19,954 nt of DNA from Acidithiobacillus sulfuriphilus (GCF_003721225.1 NZ_RIZI01000140.1:1-19954); one strand, 5' to 3'. Shown: positions 1 to 7,280, counted from the first letter of the stretch. The notes: generated from the sequence alone by a model not told the origin. Numbers and translations are program-made.

Positions 1-1
1 G

Positions 2-73
2 CGCCAAATGCCGCACAAGGTCGCCAGCTATTTTCGGCACCCTGCCGCCCGCTACGCCATGTCGGATATTTAA
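2..73 (+). CDS. possible 3' end of an unknown upstream gene (partial)
   Basis: An open frame runs in from the left edge and ends at a TAA (71-73). It gives 23 residues finishing in [11 protein letters not shown]. It is followed by GC-rich hairpins and a T-run, as expected after a gene end. The two other + frames give arginine- and proline-rich peptides without a convincing end. The piece is too short to identify any family, so this is only the most plausible reading of the first 73 bases. Confidence 0.3.
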   Translation, partial: RQMPHKVASYFRHPAARYAMSDI

Positions 74-117
74 GGGCCGGGTTAATAAAACCGCAGTCCG
101 CCGCCCTCGGTTGTAGA

Positions 118-158
118 AGGGGCGACGGGCGCCCCTCCGGCCCGGCCGGGGAATTTTT
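118..158 (+). terminator. tandem GC-rich hairpins followed by a T-run
   Basis: The first stem, AGGGGCG (118-124), pairs with CGCCCCT (130-136) across a 5-base loop. The second, CCGGC (137-141), pairs with GCCGG (145-149) and is followed by GGAATTTTT (150-158). This resembles an intrinsic terminator for whatever ends at 73. Because it lies 53 bases before leuC it could instead act as a leader attenuator, but I see no leucine-rich leader peptide. Confidence 0.4.
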
Positions 159-183
159 CCGCCGGGGCGAATTGGGGTATAAA
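155..183 (+). promoter_or_regulatory. possible leuC promoter
   Basis: TATAAA at 178-183 is a good -10 match. The -35 position, 17 bases upstream (TTTTCC, 155-160), is poor. A start near 190 would leave a leader of about 20 bases containing the leuC ribosome site. The hypothesis rests almost entirely on the -10 box. Confidence 0.25.
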
Positions 184-210
184 GGGGATAACGCCGCAAG
201 GAGATTGTAC

Positions 211-1623
211 GTGTCTGGAAAAACCCTGTACGACAAACTGTGGGAGAGCCATGTCGTCCATACGGAGGCGGATGGCAGCACCCTGCTCTATATCGATCGG
301 CAGTTGCTCCATGAGGTAACCAGCCCCCAGGCCTTTGCCGGGTTGCGGGCGGCGGGGCGCAAGCCGTGGCGGATCACCGCCAATATCGCCACCGCCGATC
401 ACAACGTGCCCACCCGGGACCGGGCGGCAGGGATCAGCGATCCCGTTGCGCGCCTGCAGGTGGAGACCCTGGACCGCAACTGCGCCGAATTCGGCATTGA
501 AGAGTTCGCCATGAACGACCGGCGCCAGGGGATCGTGCATGTCATGGCCCCCGAGCAGGGTCTCACCCTGCCGGGGATGACGGTGGTCTGCGGGGATTCC
601 CACACGGCCACCCACGGCGCCCTGGGGACGCTGGCCTTCGGCATCGGCACCACCGAGGTGGAGCACGTCCTCGCCACCCAATGCCTCTGGGCGCGCAAGT
701 CCCGTTCCATGCGCGTCTGGGTGGACGGGGTCCTGGCCCAGGGGGTCAGCGCCAAGGACCTGGTATTGGCCGTCATCGGCCGGATCGGCACGGCGGGAGG
801 CACGGGTTACGCCATCGAATTCGCCGGTCCGGCGGTGCAGGCCCTGTCCCTGGAAGGACGCATGACCCTGTGCAATATGGCCATCGAGGCGGGAGCCCGT
901 TCGGGGATGGTGGCGGTGGACGAGACCACCATCGACTATGTGCGCGGGCGGTCCTATGCGCCGGTCGGCGCGCTCTGGGATGCAGCGGTGGAGGCATGGC
1001 GGGACCTGCATAGCGATGCCGATGCCGTTTTCGACGCCGAGCTTCGCATGGATGCCGGCGCCATCGCGCCGCAGGTAACCTGGGGGACGAGCCCGGAAAT
1101 GGTGACGGATATCCGGGGGCAGGTGCCCGATCCGGCCCAGGCGGCGGACGCCACCCAGCGCAAGGGTTGGGAGGAGGCCCTGGCCTACATGGGTCTGCAG
1201 CCGGCAACGCCGATCCAGGAGATTCGCGTCGACAAGGTCTTCATCGGTTCCTGCACCAATGCCCGCATCGAGGATCTCCGCGCGGCGGCGGCGGTGGTGC
1301 GCGGCCGGCACAAGGCCGCGAGCGTCCGGGAGGTGCTGGTGGTGCCGGGTTCCGGTCCGGTCAAGGCCCAGGCCGAGGCCGAGGGCCTGGACCGGATCTT
1401 CCGGGAGGCGGGCTTCGAGTGGCGGGACCCGGGCTGCTCCATGTGCCTGGCCATGAATGCCGATCGCCTGGAGCCCGGCGAGCGCTGCGCCGCCACCAGC
1501 AATCGCAACTTCGAGGGCCGGCAGGGAGCGGGGGGACGCACCCATCTGGTCAGCCCTGCCATGGCGGCGGCAGCGGCCATTGCCGGACATTTTGTCGATG
1601 TACGCCACTGGCCGGCGTCCTGA
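211..1623 (+). CDS. leuC: 3-isopropylmalate dehydratase large subunit
   Basis: Catalyses the isomerisation of 2-isopropylmalate to 3-isopropylmalate in leucine biosynthesis, as a heterodimer with LeuD in the cytoplasm. The 470-aa product matches LeuC along its length. It opens with [14 protein letters not shown], carries [20 protein letters not shown], and ends in [10 protein letters not shown] and [12 protein letters not shown]. The three [4Fe-4S] ligands are visible as Cys348 ([12 protein letters not shown]) and Cys409/Cys412 (PGCSMCLAM). I chose the GTG at 211 because AAGGAG (198-203) lies 7 bases upstream and the protein then begins as in known LeuC; the frame stays open back to an ATG at 172, but that extension has no family match. 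A small ORF and leuD follow directly, so the unit is probably leuC-ORF-leuD-hypothetical. Confidence 0.97.
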   Translation: MSGKTLYDKLWESHVVHTEADGSTLLYIDRQLLHEVTSPQAFAGLRAAGRKPWRITANIATADHNVPTRDRAAGISDPVARLQVETLDRNCAEFGIEEFAMNDRRQGIVHVMAPEQGLTLPGMTVVCGDSHTATHGALGTLAFGIGTTEVEHVLATQCLWARKSRSMRVWVDGVLAQGVSAKDLVLAVIGRIGTAGGTGYAIEFAGPAVQALSLEGRMTLCNMAIEAGARSGMVAVDETTIDYVRGRSYAPVGALWDAAVEAWRDLHSDADAVFDAELRMDAGAIAPQVTWGTSPEMVTDIRGQVPDPAQAADATQRKGWEEALAYMGLQPATPIQEIRVDKVFIGSCTNARIEDLRAAAAVVRGRHKAASVREVLVVPGSGPVKAQAEAEGLDRIFREAGFEWRDPGCSMCLAMNADRLEPGERCAATSNRNFEGRQGAGGRTHLVSPAMAAAAAIAGHFVDVRHWPAS

Positions 1624-1771
1624 GCAGCGCCGCTATTGGCTACGGCGTCTGGCCGTGGGTCTGTGCAGCCTGGGTTTGGTGGAAATAGGGATCTTTGCCG
1701 CTAGCCGCGGCCTGGGGGCGGAGTGGTCCGCCGCCCTTTATGTCGTGCAGCGGCGTCTGGAAAAGGAATAA
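1598..1771 (+). CDS. small single-span membrane protein candidate between leuC and leuD
   Basis: A 57-codon frame starts at an ATG inside the last 26 bases of leuC and ends with TAA three bases before the leuD start. The peptide has a basic N-terminus ([12 protein letters not shown]), one hydrophobic segment (about residues 18-36, [18 protein letters not shown]) and a charged tail (QRRLEKE). That is a plausible single-pass inner-membrane topology with the N-terminus inside. The leuD ribosome site (AAGGA, 1763-1767) lies within its last codons, which would suit translational coupling. No strong ribosome site precedes the ATG, and I recognise no family. It could equally be a non-coding spacer of about 150 bases. 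Confidence 0.4.
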   Translation: MYATGRRPEQRRYWLRRLAVGLCSLGLVEIGIFAASRGLGAEWSAALYVVQRRLEKE

Positions 1772-1774
1772 GCA

Positions 1775-2422
1775 ATGCAAACCTTTACTGTCGTGGAAGC
1801 CGTGGTGGCGCCCCTGGATCGTCCCAATGTGGATACCGACGCCATCATCCCCAAGCAGTTCCTCAAGACCGTGGATCGGCAAGGCTTGGGGGTGCATCTC
1901 TTCGAGGCTTGGCGTTACCTGGAGAAAGGCGGGGTGCAGGTGCCCAACCCCGATTTCGTCCTCAACCAGCCGCGTTTCGCGGGGGTGCAGATTCTCCTTG
2001 CCCGCGAAAATTTCGGCTGCGGCTCCAGCCGCGAACATGCCCCCTGGGCCTTGGCCGATTATGGTTTCCGCGCCATCATCGCACCGAGCTTCGCCGATAT
2101 TTTTTATAACAACTGCCTGAAAAACGGCATCCTGCCCCTGCGCTTGGCCAGCGATGTGGTGGACCATCTTTTCCATGAAGTTCGGGCGGCTCCCGGCTAT
2201 CGTTTGCGTATCGATCTGCCCGCCCAGGAAGTGCAGACCATGGGGGATAGCCGTTACCACTTTGCCATCGAGGCCAGCCATAAACACAAACTGGTGCATG
2301 GTCTGGATGACATCGAGCTAACGCTCGCCCTGGGAGACGCCATCGGGGCTTACGAAGCCCGGCGTAGCCGGGAGGCGCCATGGCTGTTCTCTTCCCCTCC
2401 CGCCCGCCGGAGGGGGGTATGA
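1775..2422 (+). CDS. leuD: 3-isopropylmalate dehydratase small subunit
   Basis: Small subunit of isopropylmalate isomerase; it supplies the swivel domain that closes over the LeuC active site. The 215-aa product shows family signatures: [14 protein letters not shown] (about 18-31), the substrate-loop motif [17 protein letters not shown] (77-93) and [24 protein letters not shown] at 1763-1767, seven bases before the ATG, supports the start. The C-terminal tail after about residue 195 ([19 protein letters not shown]) is arginine- and proline-rich and looks lineage-specific. leuB, often found next, does not follow; a hypothetical gene lies 41 bases downstream. Confidence 0.96.
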   Translation: MQTFTVVEAVVAPLDRPNVDTDAIIPKQFLKTVDRQGLGVHLFEAWRYLEKGGVQVPNPDFVLNQPRFAGVQILLARENFGCGSSREHAPWALADYGFRAIIAPSFADIFYNNCLKNGILPLRLASDVVDHLFHEVRAAPGYRLRIDLPAQEVQTMGDSRYHFAIEASHKHKLVHGLDDIELTLALGDAIGAYEARRSREAPWLFSSPPARRRGV

Positions 2423-2463
2423 TGGCGGCGTATGGGTAATCTCAGGCAGAAGGAGAAGCATGT

Positions 2464-2781
2464 ATGGGTATAGCGGATGCTGCCATTGCGGATGACGAAG
2501 GCCTGCCGCCGCTGCGGCCCGACGCGATCATCGTCGCCGGTGCCACGCGGCGTGGGAAGCCCTGTCGTTTGATCGACAATACCTGCAGTCAGCCAAAGGA
2601 GGTCCTGGCGGATCTCCTGAATGATTTGATCGCTCAGGACCATTTCGGTCCGGGTGGCTTCACCGCGGCGGGCGGCAATACCATCACCCTGGGCGTACCT
2701 CAATCGGCCCATGTGCAATTGGGTGAGGACATCTATCGCCTGATCGTTTTTGACTATGAGGCGCGCATCGAATCCTTTTGA
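2464..2781 (+). CDS. hypothetical protein, 105 aa
   Basis: I do not recognise this protein. It has AAGGAG at 2450-2455, eight bases before the ATG, and good coding character. The sequence is soluble-looking with no signal peptide or membrane span. It has an N-terminal acidic stretch, a middle segment with two cysteines (C34, C41; GKPCRLIDNTCSQP), a glycine-rich turn (GPGGFTAAGGNTITLG, about 62-77) and a C-terminal segment that reads like beta strands (QLGEDIYRLIVFDYEARIE). It lies 41 bases after leuD on the same strand and is probably co-transcribed. The next gene, pdxH, is convergent, so this is the last gene of the leu unit. Function is unknown. Confidence 0.7.
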   Translation: MGIADAAIADDEGLPPLRPDAIIVAGATRRGKPCRLIDNTCSQPKEVLADLLNDLIAQDHFGPGGFTAAGGNTITLGVPQSAHVQLGEDIYRLIVFDYEARIESF

Positions 2782-2832
2782 ACGGCTCGCTGTGCCGGGC
2801 TGCTTTCCGCGGAATAAGGGGCGTCTCCCCTC

Positions 2833-3501
2833 TCACGGCATGAGGCGTTCGATCTTCCAGTTGTCCTGATCCTTGTCGTAGGTGAAACGATCATGGAGGC
2901 GGCTGGCCCGTCCCTGCCAGAATTCAAAGTGATCCGGCAGGAGCCGATAGCCGCCCCAGGCGGGATTGCGTGGGACCTTGCCGTCGGGATATTGGGCGTG
3001 AAGGGCCGTCAGGCGGGCTTCCAGATCAGCGCGCCCGGCGATGGGCCGGCTCTGGACCGAGGCCGCAGCGGCAAAACGGCTGGCGGCGGGGCGTTGCTGG
3101 AAGTAGGCCTCCGCCTCGTCTTCGCTGAGGCGCTCCACCGGGCCGCCGACCCGCACCTGGCGGTCATTTTCCGGCCAGTAGAAACAGAGGGCGGCCTGGG
3201 GGTTCTCCGCCAGTTCCCGGCCTTTCTGACTGCGGGTGTCGGTGTACCAGCAGAGCCCGCGCTGGTCGAAGTGCTTCAGGAGGACAATGCGGACGGAGGG
3301 GCGCCCCTGCGCATCGGCGGTGGCCAGGGACATGGCGGTGGGGTCGAAATTGCCCGTGGTTTCGGCCGCGTCCAGCCAATGCGCCAACTGGAGGAAGGGA
3401 TTCGCGATGAGATCGGCACGGCTCAGCGTGCCGTGCAGGAAATCGCGGCGGGTGCTGCGGTGATCAATTTCTCTTTTTTCCATCATAAGATCCTTTTCCA
3501 T
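2833..3501 (-). CDS. pdxH: pyridoxamine/pyridoxine 5'-phosphate oxidase
   Basis: FMN-dependent oxidase that converts pyridoxine or pyridoxamine 5'-phosphate to pyridoxal 5'-phosphate, the active cofactor. With the start at 3501 the product is 222 aa, close to the family length. Visible signatures are RIVLLKHFDQRG (71-82, FMN binding), NPQAALCFYW (100-109), QVRVGGPVERLS, and the C-terminal WGGYRLLPDHFEFWQG and RLHDRF (R201, H203) that form the substrate and FMN site. I chose the ATG at 3501 because an AGGGAGG ribosome site sits about 7 bases upstream; ATGs at 3486 and 3483 are alternatives, and the frame is open to 3531. It is the third gene after the DJ-1-like gene and rpiA on this strand, 63 bases after rpiA. 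Confidence 0.95.
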   Translation of the reverse strand: MEKDLMMEKREIDHRSTRRDFLHGTLSRADLIANPFLQLAHWLDAAETTGNFDPTAMSLATADAQGRPSVRIVLLKHFDQRGLCWYTDTRSQKGRELAENPQAALCFYWPENDRQVRVGGPVERLSEDEAEAYFQQRPAASRFAAAASVQSRPIAGRADLEARLTALHAQYPDGKVPRNPAWGGYRLLPDHFEFWQGRASRLHDRFTYDKDQDNWKIERLMP

Positions 3502-3564
3502 AACTAGGCCCCTCCCTTGGAAGAAAACCATGCCTTGTCGTCGCCGGCAGGGCCCGAAAGCACC

Positions 3565-4224
3565 CTAGGCGCGCCGTTCGACGACCCCTTGGGGGGTGCC
3601 GAAAAGGAGGACATCGGCGCGGCGCTGGGCGAAGATGCCATTGTCGAGGACCCCGGGGATGAGGTTGATCCGGCTTTCCATGGTTACTGGGTCGGTGAGA
3701 TCGAGGCCGGTGACGTCCAGGATCACGTTGCCGTTGTCGGTCGTTACCCCGGCGCGCAGGCTGGGGTTGCCGCCCAGCTTGACCAGTTGACGGGCCACAA
3801 AGCTGCGGGCGAAGGGGATGACCTCCACCGGTAACGGGAATTTGCCGAGCATGGGCTTGTCCTTGCTCCCATCGGCGATGCAGACGAAGAGCCGCGCCGC
3901 GCTGGCGACGATCTTTTCGCGGGTCAGCGCGCCGCCGCCGCCCTTGATGAGGCGAAAGTGAGGGTCCACTTCGTCGGCGCCGTCCACATAGATGGGAATG
4001 TCGCCGGTGTCGTTGAGGTTTAGCACCGGCAGGCCCAGCCCCTTGAGCCGCGTTTCGGTGGCCACGCTGGAGGCGACATAGCCTTCCACATGGATCTTGG
4101 CCTTGCCCAGGGCGTCGATGAAGAGATTGGTGGTGGAGCCGGTGCCGACGCCGACGACCATGCCGGGCTTGATATAGCCCAAGGCGGCTTCGGCGGCAAT
4201 CTGTTTGAGTGCGTTGCTATCCAT
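3565..4224 (-). CDS. rpiA: ribose-5-phosphate isomerase A
   Basis: Interconverts ribose 5-phosphate and ribulose 5-phosphate in the pentose phosphate pathway; in an autotroph it would also feed the Calvin cycle. The 219-aa product is full length. It shows the phosphate loop GVGTGSTT (25-32), the substrate segment [14 protein letters not shown], and the catalytic region DGADEVDP then [11 protein letters not shown]. Asp81, Asp84, Lys94 and Glu103 fall at the same numbers as in the E. coli enzyme. An AAGGA ribosome site lies about 7 bases before the ATG. The stop of the upstream DJ-1-like gene is only four bases before this start, so the two are almost certainly co-transcribed. Confidence 0.97.
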   Translation of the reverse strand: MDSNALKQIAAEAALGYIKPGMVVGVGTGSTTNLFIDALGKAKIHVEGYVASSVATETRLKGLGLPVLNLNDTGDIPIYVDGADEVDPHFRLIKGGGGALTREKIVASAARLFVCIADGSKDKPMLGKFPLPVEVIPFARSFVARQLVKLGGNPSLRAGVTTDNGNVILDVTGLDLTDPVTMESRINLIPGVLDNGIFAQRRADVLLFGTPQGVVERRA

Positions 4225-4228
4225 CGGT

Positions 4229-4981
4229 TTATCCTTGTGGCGAAATGGCAGAGGGAGAAAGGGCGGCCAGGGCGGACAGCAAGGCCTGCGCCAGGGGGGC
4301 GGCCGATGCCGGATTCTGGCCGGTGAGCAGGTCGCGATCGATCACCACCTGCGCCCCCCAGGCGGGACCGGGCTGCAGCCTCAGCCCTTGCGCGCCCAAG
4401 GCGGCGGCAAGGGTATGGGGGAGGCGCCCGGCGAGCTCCGTCTGCGCCTCTTCGGCATCGCTAAAACTGGTGGCGCGATAGCCCGCGTAGAGATTGCGGC
4501 CCGACGCATCCCGGGCGGCCAGCAGGGCGGCGGGCCCGTGACAGAGGGCGGCGACGGGTTTGCCCAGGGCGTGGCAATGGCGCAGCAGGCGGGCGACGTC
4601 GGGGTCTTGGCAGAGGTCCACCATGGGTCCGTGGCCGCCGGGGAAGAAGAGGGCGGCAATGCCGTCCATGACCTGATCATCCAGGGCGGCGAGGTCCTCG
4701 GGCGCCGTCAGCGCCGGAATCCGCGCCAAGGCATCCTCCAGCCGGGCCACTTTTCCGCGGTCGCCGCCATGTTCGCGGGGGTTGAGGCTGAGGGGATCCA
4801 CCACCGGAAGCCCGCCGCCGGGGGTGGCGATGCGCACCCGCAACCCCTGTCCCGTAAGTACCTCGTAGGGCACGACAACCTCCTCTGCCCAATAGCCCGT
4901 AGGGTGCACTGTTCCGTCCGTCAGCGGAATGGCGCGGGCGGCGCTGAGGATCATCAAGATAGGTTTGAACATGGGCTGCAT
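4229..4981 (-). CDS. DJ-1/PfpI superfamily protein (Hsp31-like, class I glutamine amidotransferase fold)
   Basis: A 250-aa cytosolic protein of the DJ-1/PfpI/Hsp31 superfamily, whose members include glutathione-independent glyoxalases, chaperones and proposed deglycases. The catalytic set is visible: an acidic residue in HPTGYWAEE (E33/E34), the oxyanion segment FFPGGHGP (112-119), and the nucleophile elbow AALCHGP with Cys147 and His148. The family signature TGQNPASA is near the C-terminus (220-227). The start is uncertain. The ATG at 4981 fits the family N-terminus but has no ribosome site; TACACT ends seven bases before it, so a leaderless or very short-leader transcript is possible. ATGs at 4972 and 5026 are alternatives. 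It leads the operon with rpiA and pdxH. Exact substrate cannot be told from sequence. Confidence 0.88.
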   Translation of the reverse strand: MQPMFKPILMILSAARAIPLTDGTVHPTGYWAEEVVVPYEVLTGQGLRVRIATPGGGLPVVDPLSLNPREHGGDRGKVARLEDALARIPALTAPEDLAALDDQVMDGIAALFFPGGHGPMVDLCQDPDVARLLRHCHALGKPVAALCHGPAALLAARDASGRNLYAGYRATSFSDAEEAQTELAGRLPHTLAAALGAQGLRLQPGPAWGAQVVIDRDLLTGQNPASAAPLAQALLSALAALSPSAISPQG

Positions 4982-5083
4982 GGTTTGAGTGTAGCATGGC
5001 CGGCGCCCAAGAAAAGACCGGCCCAAGCCGGGTGGCAGACCTGGAAGCTGGTGAATGGGGCATGGCTTATCCCTGGCGGGGTG

Positions 5084-5126
5084 CGCTTCCTTACTACCCC
5101 GCCCGATGGGTCCGGAAGCGTTTTTT
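5084..5126 (+). terminator. intrinsic terminator-like hairpin with no upstream gene on its strand
   Basis: CGCTTCC (5084-5090) pairs perfectly with GGAAGCG (5114-5120) and is followed at once by six T (5121-5126). Inside the loop ACCC (5096-5099) can pair with GGGT (5108-5111), extending the structure. A second, mutually exclusive stem pairs GGCGGGGT (5075-5082) with ACCCCGCC (5096-5103). No + strand gene ends nearby, so it may end a small or antisense RNA. Confidence 0.45.
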
Positions 5127-5144
5127 ATCTCCTCCCCAAGTTAA

Positions 5145-5178
5145 TAAACATTAAAGCTAATAGTATGGTTAATGTTTA
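5145..5178. repeat. perfect 10-bp AT-rich inverted repeat
   Basis: TAAACATTAA (5145-5154) and TTAATGTTTA (5169-5178) are exact reverse complements separated by 14 bases. The low GC and the position in a divergent intergenic region fit a dimeric regulator site or a local DNA-melting element better than a stable RNA hairpin. No known regulator can be named. Confidence 0.6.
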
Positions 5179-5540
5179 AATCAGTAGGCCATGCAGTTAT
5201 TCGTTCATTTGCTATCCGCCGAAAAAGCCGCCATCGCCGCTTCGTTACAGCGCCGCGGTAGGCTAGCAGCTAAGGCAGGGTTCTAGTTAATTATTGCATA
5301 ATATATTGATATATATACATAGTTATTAAATTAATATACTCTAATATTCAAATGTTAATATAAACTCTATATATAGAACTAATTGTGCATAAAGATAGCA
5401 AAAATTTTTTATTGCTGCCCGCTATTGCTTTGCGGATGGCTCTGCACTATTTTTATGGACGTCCAAAAGTTAAAAAATATAAACTTGTCTTATTAGCCGT
5501 TGGCAATTCCGCTACATGCCGAAGCACAGGAGTGTTAAAG

Positions 5541-6164
5541 ATGCATACGCGAGTCTCGGTACCTGCCGTCCATCAGCTTTCACTGTTTTCGTGGCCGTTG
5601 CTCATGGTCCGTGGCATAGCCGCTCTGCTCTTTGTGCTGTCTGCCTTGCTGGCCTTTGACAAGACCATGACCCTGCTAGCCTGGTTCTTCGCAGTTTATG
5701 TGTTTTTCGACGGCGCTTACTCTTTCGTGGGTTTGGTATCTGCCCAGGATGGCGGGGTGCTGCACCGTGTCCTCATCGGCTGCAAAAGCATTGTCGGTGT
5801 TGCCGCAGGGGTTGCGGTCATTCTGCTGGCGCAAAAGGGTCATACCCTGGTCCCCATGCTTTTCACCGTCTTCGCCTGGGTGGCCATCGTTGGCATTCTC
5901 GAAGGCGTTTGGGTGATTCGCAGCGTAAGAAACCAGGAAATGGTGCTGATCATCGGCTCCAGTGCCTACTTGGCATTGGCGCTGGCCTTGCAGTTCATTT
6001 TCGCCTTGGCGCCCAATGCCGGTGGCGCAGTGTACAACTGGATCATCATCGGCTTTTCTGCTGCCTTTGCCGCCGCCATGTTCGGCATGAGCTGGAGTCT
6101 GCGGCTACAGCAGCGCCGGCAGATGGATACGGTGAGTCATTCCGTATCGCATGTGCGATCGTGA
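5541..6164 (+). CDS. HdeD-family (DUF308) six-span membrane protein
   Basis: A 207-aa inner-membrane protein with six hydrophobic segments at about 19-39, 43-66, 78-97, 103-125, 134-157 and 164-187, arranged as in HdeD/DUF308 proteins. E. coli HdeD takes part in acid resistance at high cell density; the molecular activity of the family is not well defined. The N-terminal part WPLLMVRGIAALLFVLSALLAF and the YVFFDGAYSFVGL segment are typical. I start it at the ATG at 5541 because AGGAG (5528-5532) lies eight bases upstream. The frame extends back to 5385, but that part is AT-rich, basic and unlike the family. It lies 141 bases before cyoA on the same strand and may be partly co-transcribed with it. 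Confidence 0.82.
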   Translation: MHTRVSVPAVHQLSLFSWPLLMVRGIAALLFVLSALLAFDKTMTLLAWFFAVYVFFDGAYSFVGLVSAQDGGVLHRVLIGCKSIVGVAAGVAVILLAQKGHTLVPMLFTVFAWVAIVGILEGVWVIRSVRNQEMVLIIGSSAYLALALALQFIFALAPNAGGAVYNWIIIGFSAAFAAAMFGMSWSLRLQQRRQMDTVSHSVSHVRS

Positions 6165-6169
6165 GGATG

Positions 6170-6193
6170 CTGGAGATCGTTGGCGGTCTCCAG
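6170..6193 (+). other. intercistronic hairpin between the hdeD-like gene and cyoA
   Basis: CTGGAGA (6170-6176) pairs perfectly with TCTCCAG (6187-6193) around a 10-base loop, six bases after the stop codon. No T-run follows. It could slow polymerase, mark a processing site or protect the upstream message. Confidence 0.35.
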
Positions 6194-6245
6194 AAAGCCT
6201 TTGGCATGAATGATTAGGTCCATCGCCTCGATTTTTCGGGGCGTG

Positions 6246-6274
6246 TGGTCACTTTTTTTCGCGTTCAGGATAAT
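6246..6274 (+). promoter_or_regulatory. possible sigma-70 promoter for cyoA
   Basis: TGGTCA (6246-6251) and GATAAT (6269-6274) are exactly 17 bases apart and match the consensus at four and five of six positions. A start near 6281 would place the cyoA ribosome site (6289-6296) almost at the 5' end of the message. This suggests cyoABCD can be transcribed separately from the hdeD-like gene. Confidence 0.38.
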
Positions 6275-6305
6275 AGTCTGCCCGCTCAGGGAGGGGTGTT
6301 TATAT

Positions 6306-7262
6306 ATGTGGATAGAGAGAATAGCCCGTTGGGTCCGCTACTTGGCCTTGGCGCCGCTACTGCTGTTGAGCGGGTGCTCGACCCAAGGGTTTTGGCTGTT
6401 TGACCCCAAAGGCCCGATGGCTCATGCCGACTTGTACTACATGATCATCGACGTCGCGGTCATGTTGAGTATCGTCGGGATCACTGCGCTGATGATCGTT
6501 TGGTTCATGTGGCGCTATCGCAAGTCCCATGGGAAAGGCAAGTATGACCCGAAATGGACCCATTCCAGTGCCATTGAAGTAGTTGTGTGGGGCATCCCCA
6601 TCATTGCCGTGGGCTTTTTGTCCTATTACACCGTCCAAGGCACTTACGCCCTCAACCCCTACGATCCCACCGTGATCAAGGGGCACGCGGCAGCCGGGGG
6701 CGAGCCTTTGGAGGTGGATGTCATTACCACCGACTGGCGCTGGCTGTTCGTCTATCCCAAATATCATATCGCCTCCGTGAATGAGTTGGTGGTGCCCGCA
6801 CATACGCCGGTGCACTTCCGCCTGACCTCCACCTCCGTGACCAATGACTTTTTCATTCCCCAGCTCGTGGGGATGATCGACGTGATGCCCGGCATGCGCA
6901 CAAAGTCCGCGCTGTTGGCCAATCATGTGGGGGAATACCAGGGCTTCTCGGCGGACTACAGCGGTGCCGGGTTCTCCTGGATGCAGTTCCGCACCAAGGC
7001 GGTGACTGCCGAACAATTCCAGCAATGGACCCAACGGATCCAGGCGTCCCCTCGGCGTCTCAGCTATGCCGCCTTCGAGGAATATGCCAAGCCATATATC
7101 GACGTGTCCGGTAAGCCGGAATATTTTTCCGGCGTGCAGGATGGGCTGTTCGATCATATTTTGGGAGAGGTCATGAATGGTAAGGTCTGGCCCATACCCA
7201 TGGCCATGACGGAAAACATGGTGGACTACATGAAAGAGCAGAATGCTCGTACGGCCAATTGA
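6306..7262 (+). CDS. cyoA: cytochrome bo3-type quinol oxidase subunit II
   Basis: Subunit II of a heme-copper quinol oxidase, anchored by two membrane spans with a periplasmic cupredoxin-like domain. The 318-aa product starts with a lipoprotein signal (LLLLSGCS; lipid-attached Cys24), as in E. coli CyoA. Spans lie at about 43-69 and 89-110, and the cupredoxin domain at about 135-235. The domain reads NDFFIPQLVGMIDVMPGM and YSGAGFSWMQF. The Cys/His/Met CuA ligands of cytochrome c oxidases are absent, which is the hallmark of quinol oxidases. GGGAGGGG (6289-6296), nine bases before the ATG, supports this start over the in-frame ATG at 6210. cyoB follows after 18 bases. Confidence 0.95.
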   Translation: MWIERIARWVRYLALAPLLLLSGCSTQGFWLFDPKGPMAHADLYYMIIDVAVMLSIVGITALMIVWFMWRYRKSHGKGKYDPKWTHSSAIEVVVWGIPIIAVGFLSYYTVQGTYALNPYDPTVIKGHAAAGGEPLEVDVITTDWRWLFVYPKYHIASVNELVVPAHTPVHFRLTSTSVTNDFFIPQLVGMIDVMPGMRTKSALLANHVGEYQGFSADYSGAGFSWMQFRTKAVTAEQFQQWTQRIQASPRRLSYAAFEEYAKPYIDVSGKPEYFSGVQDGLFDHILGEVMNGKVWPIPMAMTENMVDYMKEQNARTAN

Positions 7263-7280
7263 GTCAAGGAGAATCCGATT

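Larger units (their letters stand above)
4982..5540. other. 559-base gene-free region between divergent operons
   Basis: Separates the minus-strand DJ-1-like/rpiA/pdxH operon from the plus-strand cyo block. From left to right it holds a GC-rich part with two competing stems and a T-run (5075-5126), an AT-rich inverted repeat (5145-5178), a GC-richer patch with a 31-codon frame (5191-5286), and an extremely AT-rich block (5281-5400, 21 G/C of 120 by hand count). The last contains a 12-base palindrome TCTATATATAGA (5366-5377). TTGCTT (5425-5430) and TATTTT (5448-5453), 17 bases apart, could be a weak promoter for the hdeD-like gene. No tRNA, rRNA or recognisable conserved protein is seen. Confidence 0.6.

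Noticed and set aside
74..210. Leucine attenuation leader before leuC
   Set aside because: Hairpins and a T-run are present, but no short frame with a run of leucine codons was found.
82..1608. 508-codon open frame on the minus strand
   Set aside because: It is antisense to leuC, whose product matches its family along the full length. The frame is open only because of high GC, and its product is His/Gly/Arg-rich without family features.
2460..2495. Tiny frame beginning MYGYSGCCHCG just before the 105-aa gene
   Set aside because: It has 11 codons and shares the ribosome site of the longer, better supported frame. The ATG at 2464 explains the signal.
2817..2831. Short hairpin AGGGG/CCCCT between the convergent 105-aa gene and pdxH
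   Set aside because: Only five pairs and no T-run on either strand; too weak to call a terminator.
4205..5179. 324-codon open frame on the plus strand
   Set aside because: It lies mostly opposite the DJ-1-like gene, which has catalytic motifs. The plus-strand product is Gly/Gln-rich and unlike any family, and it runs through the terminator-like structure.
5385..5540. 52-residue N-terminal extension of the HdeD-like protein
   Set aside because: No ribosome site precedes the ATG at 5385, the sequence is AT-rich and basic, and the ATG at 5541 has a well-placed AGGAG.
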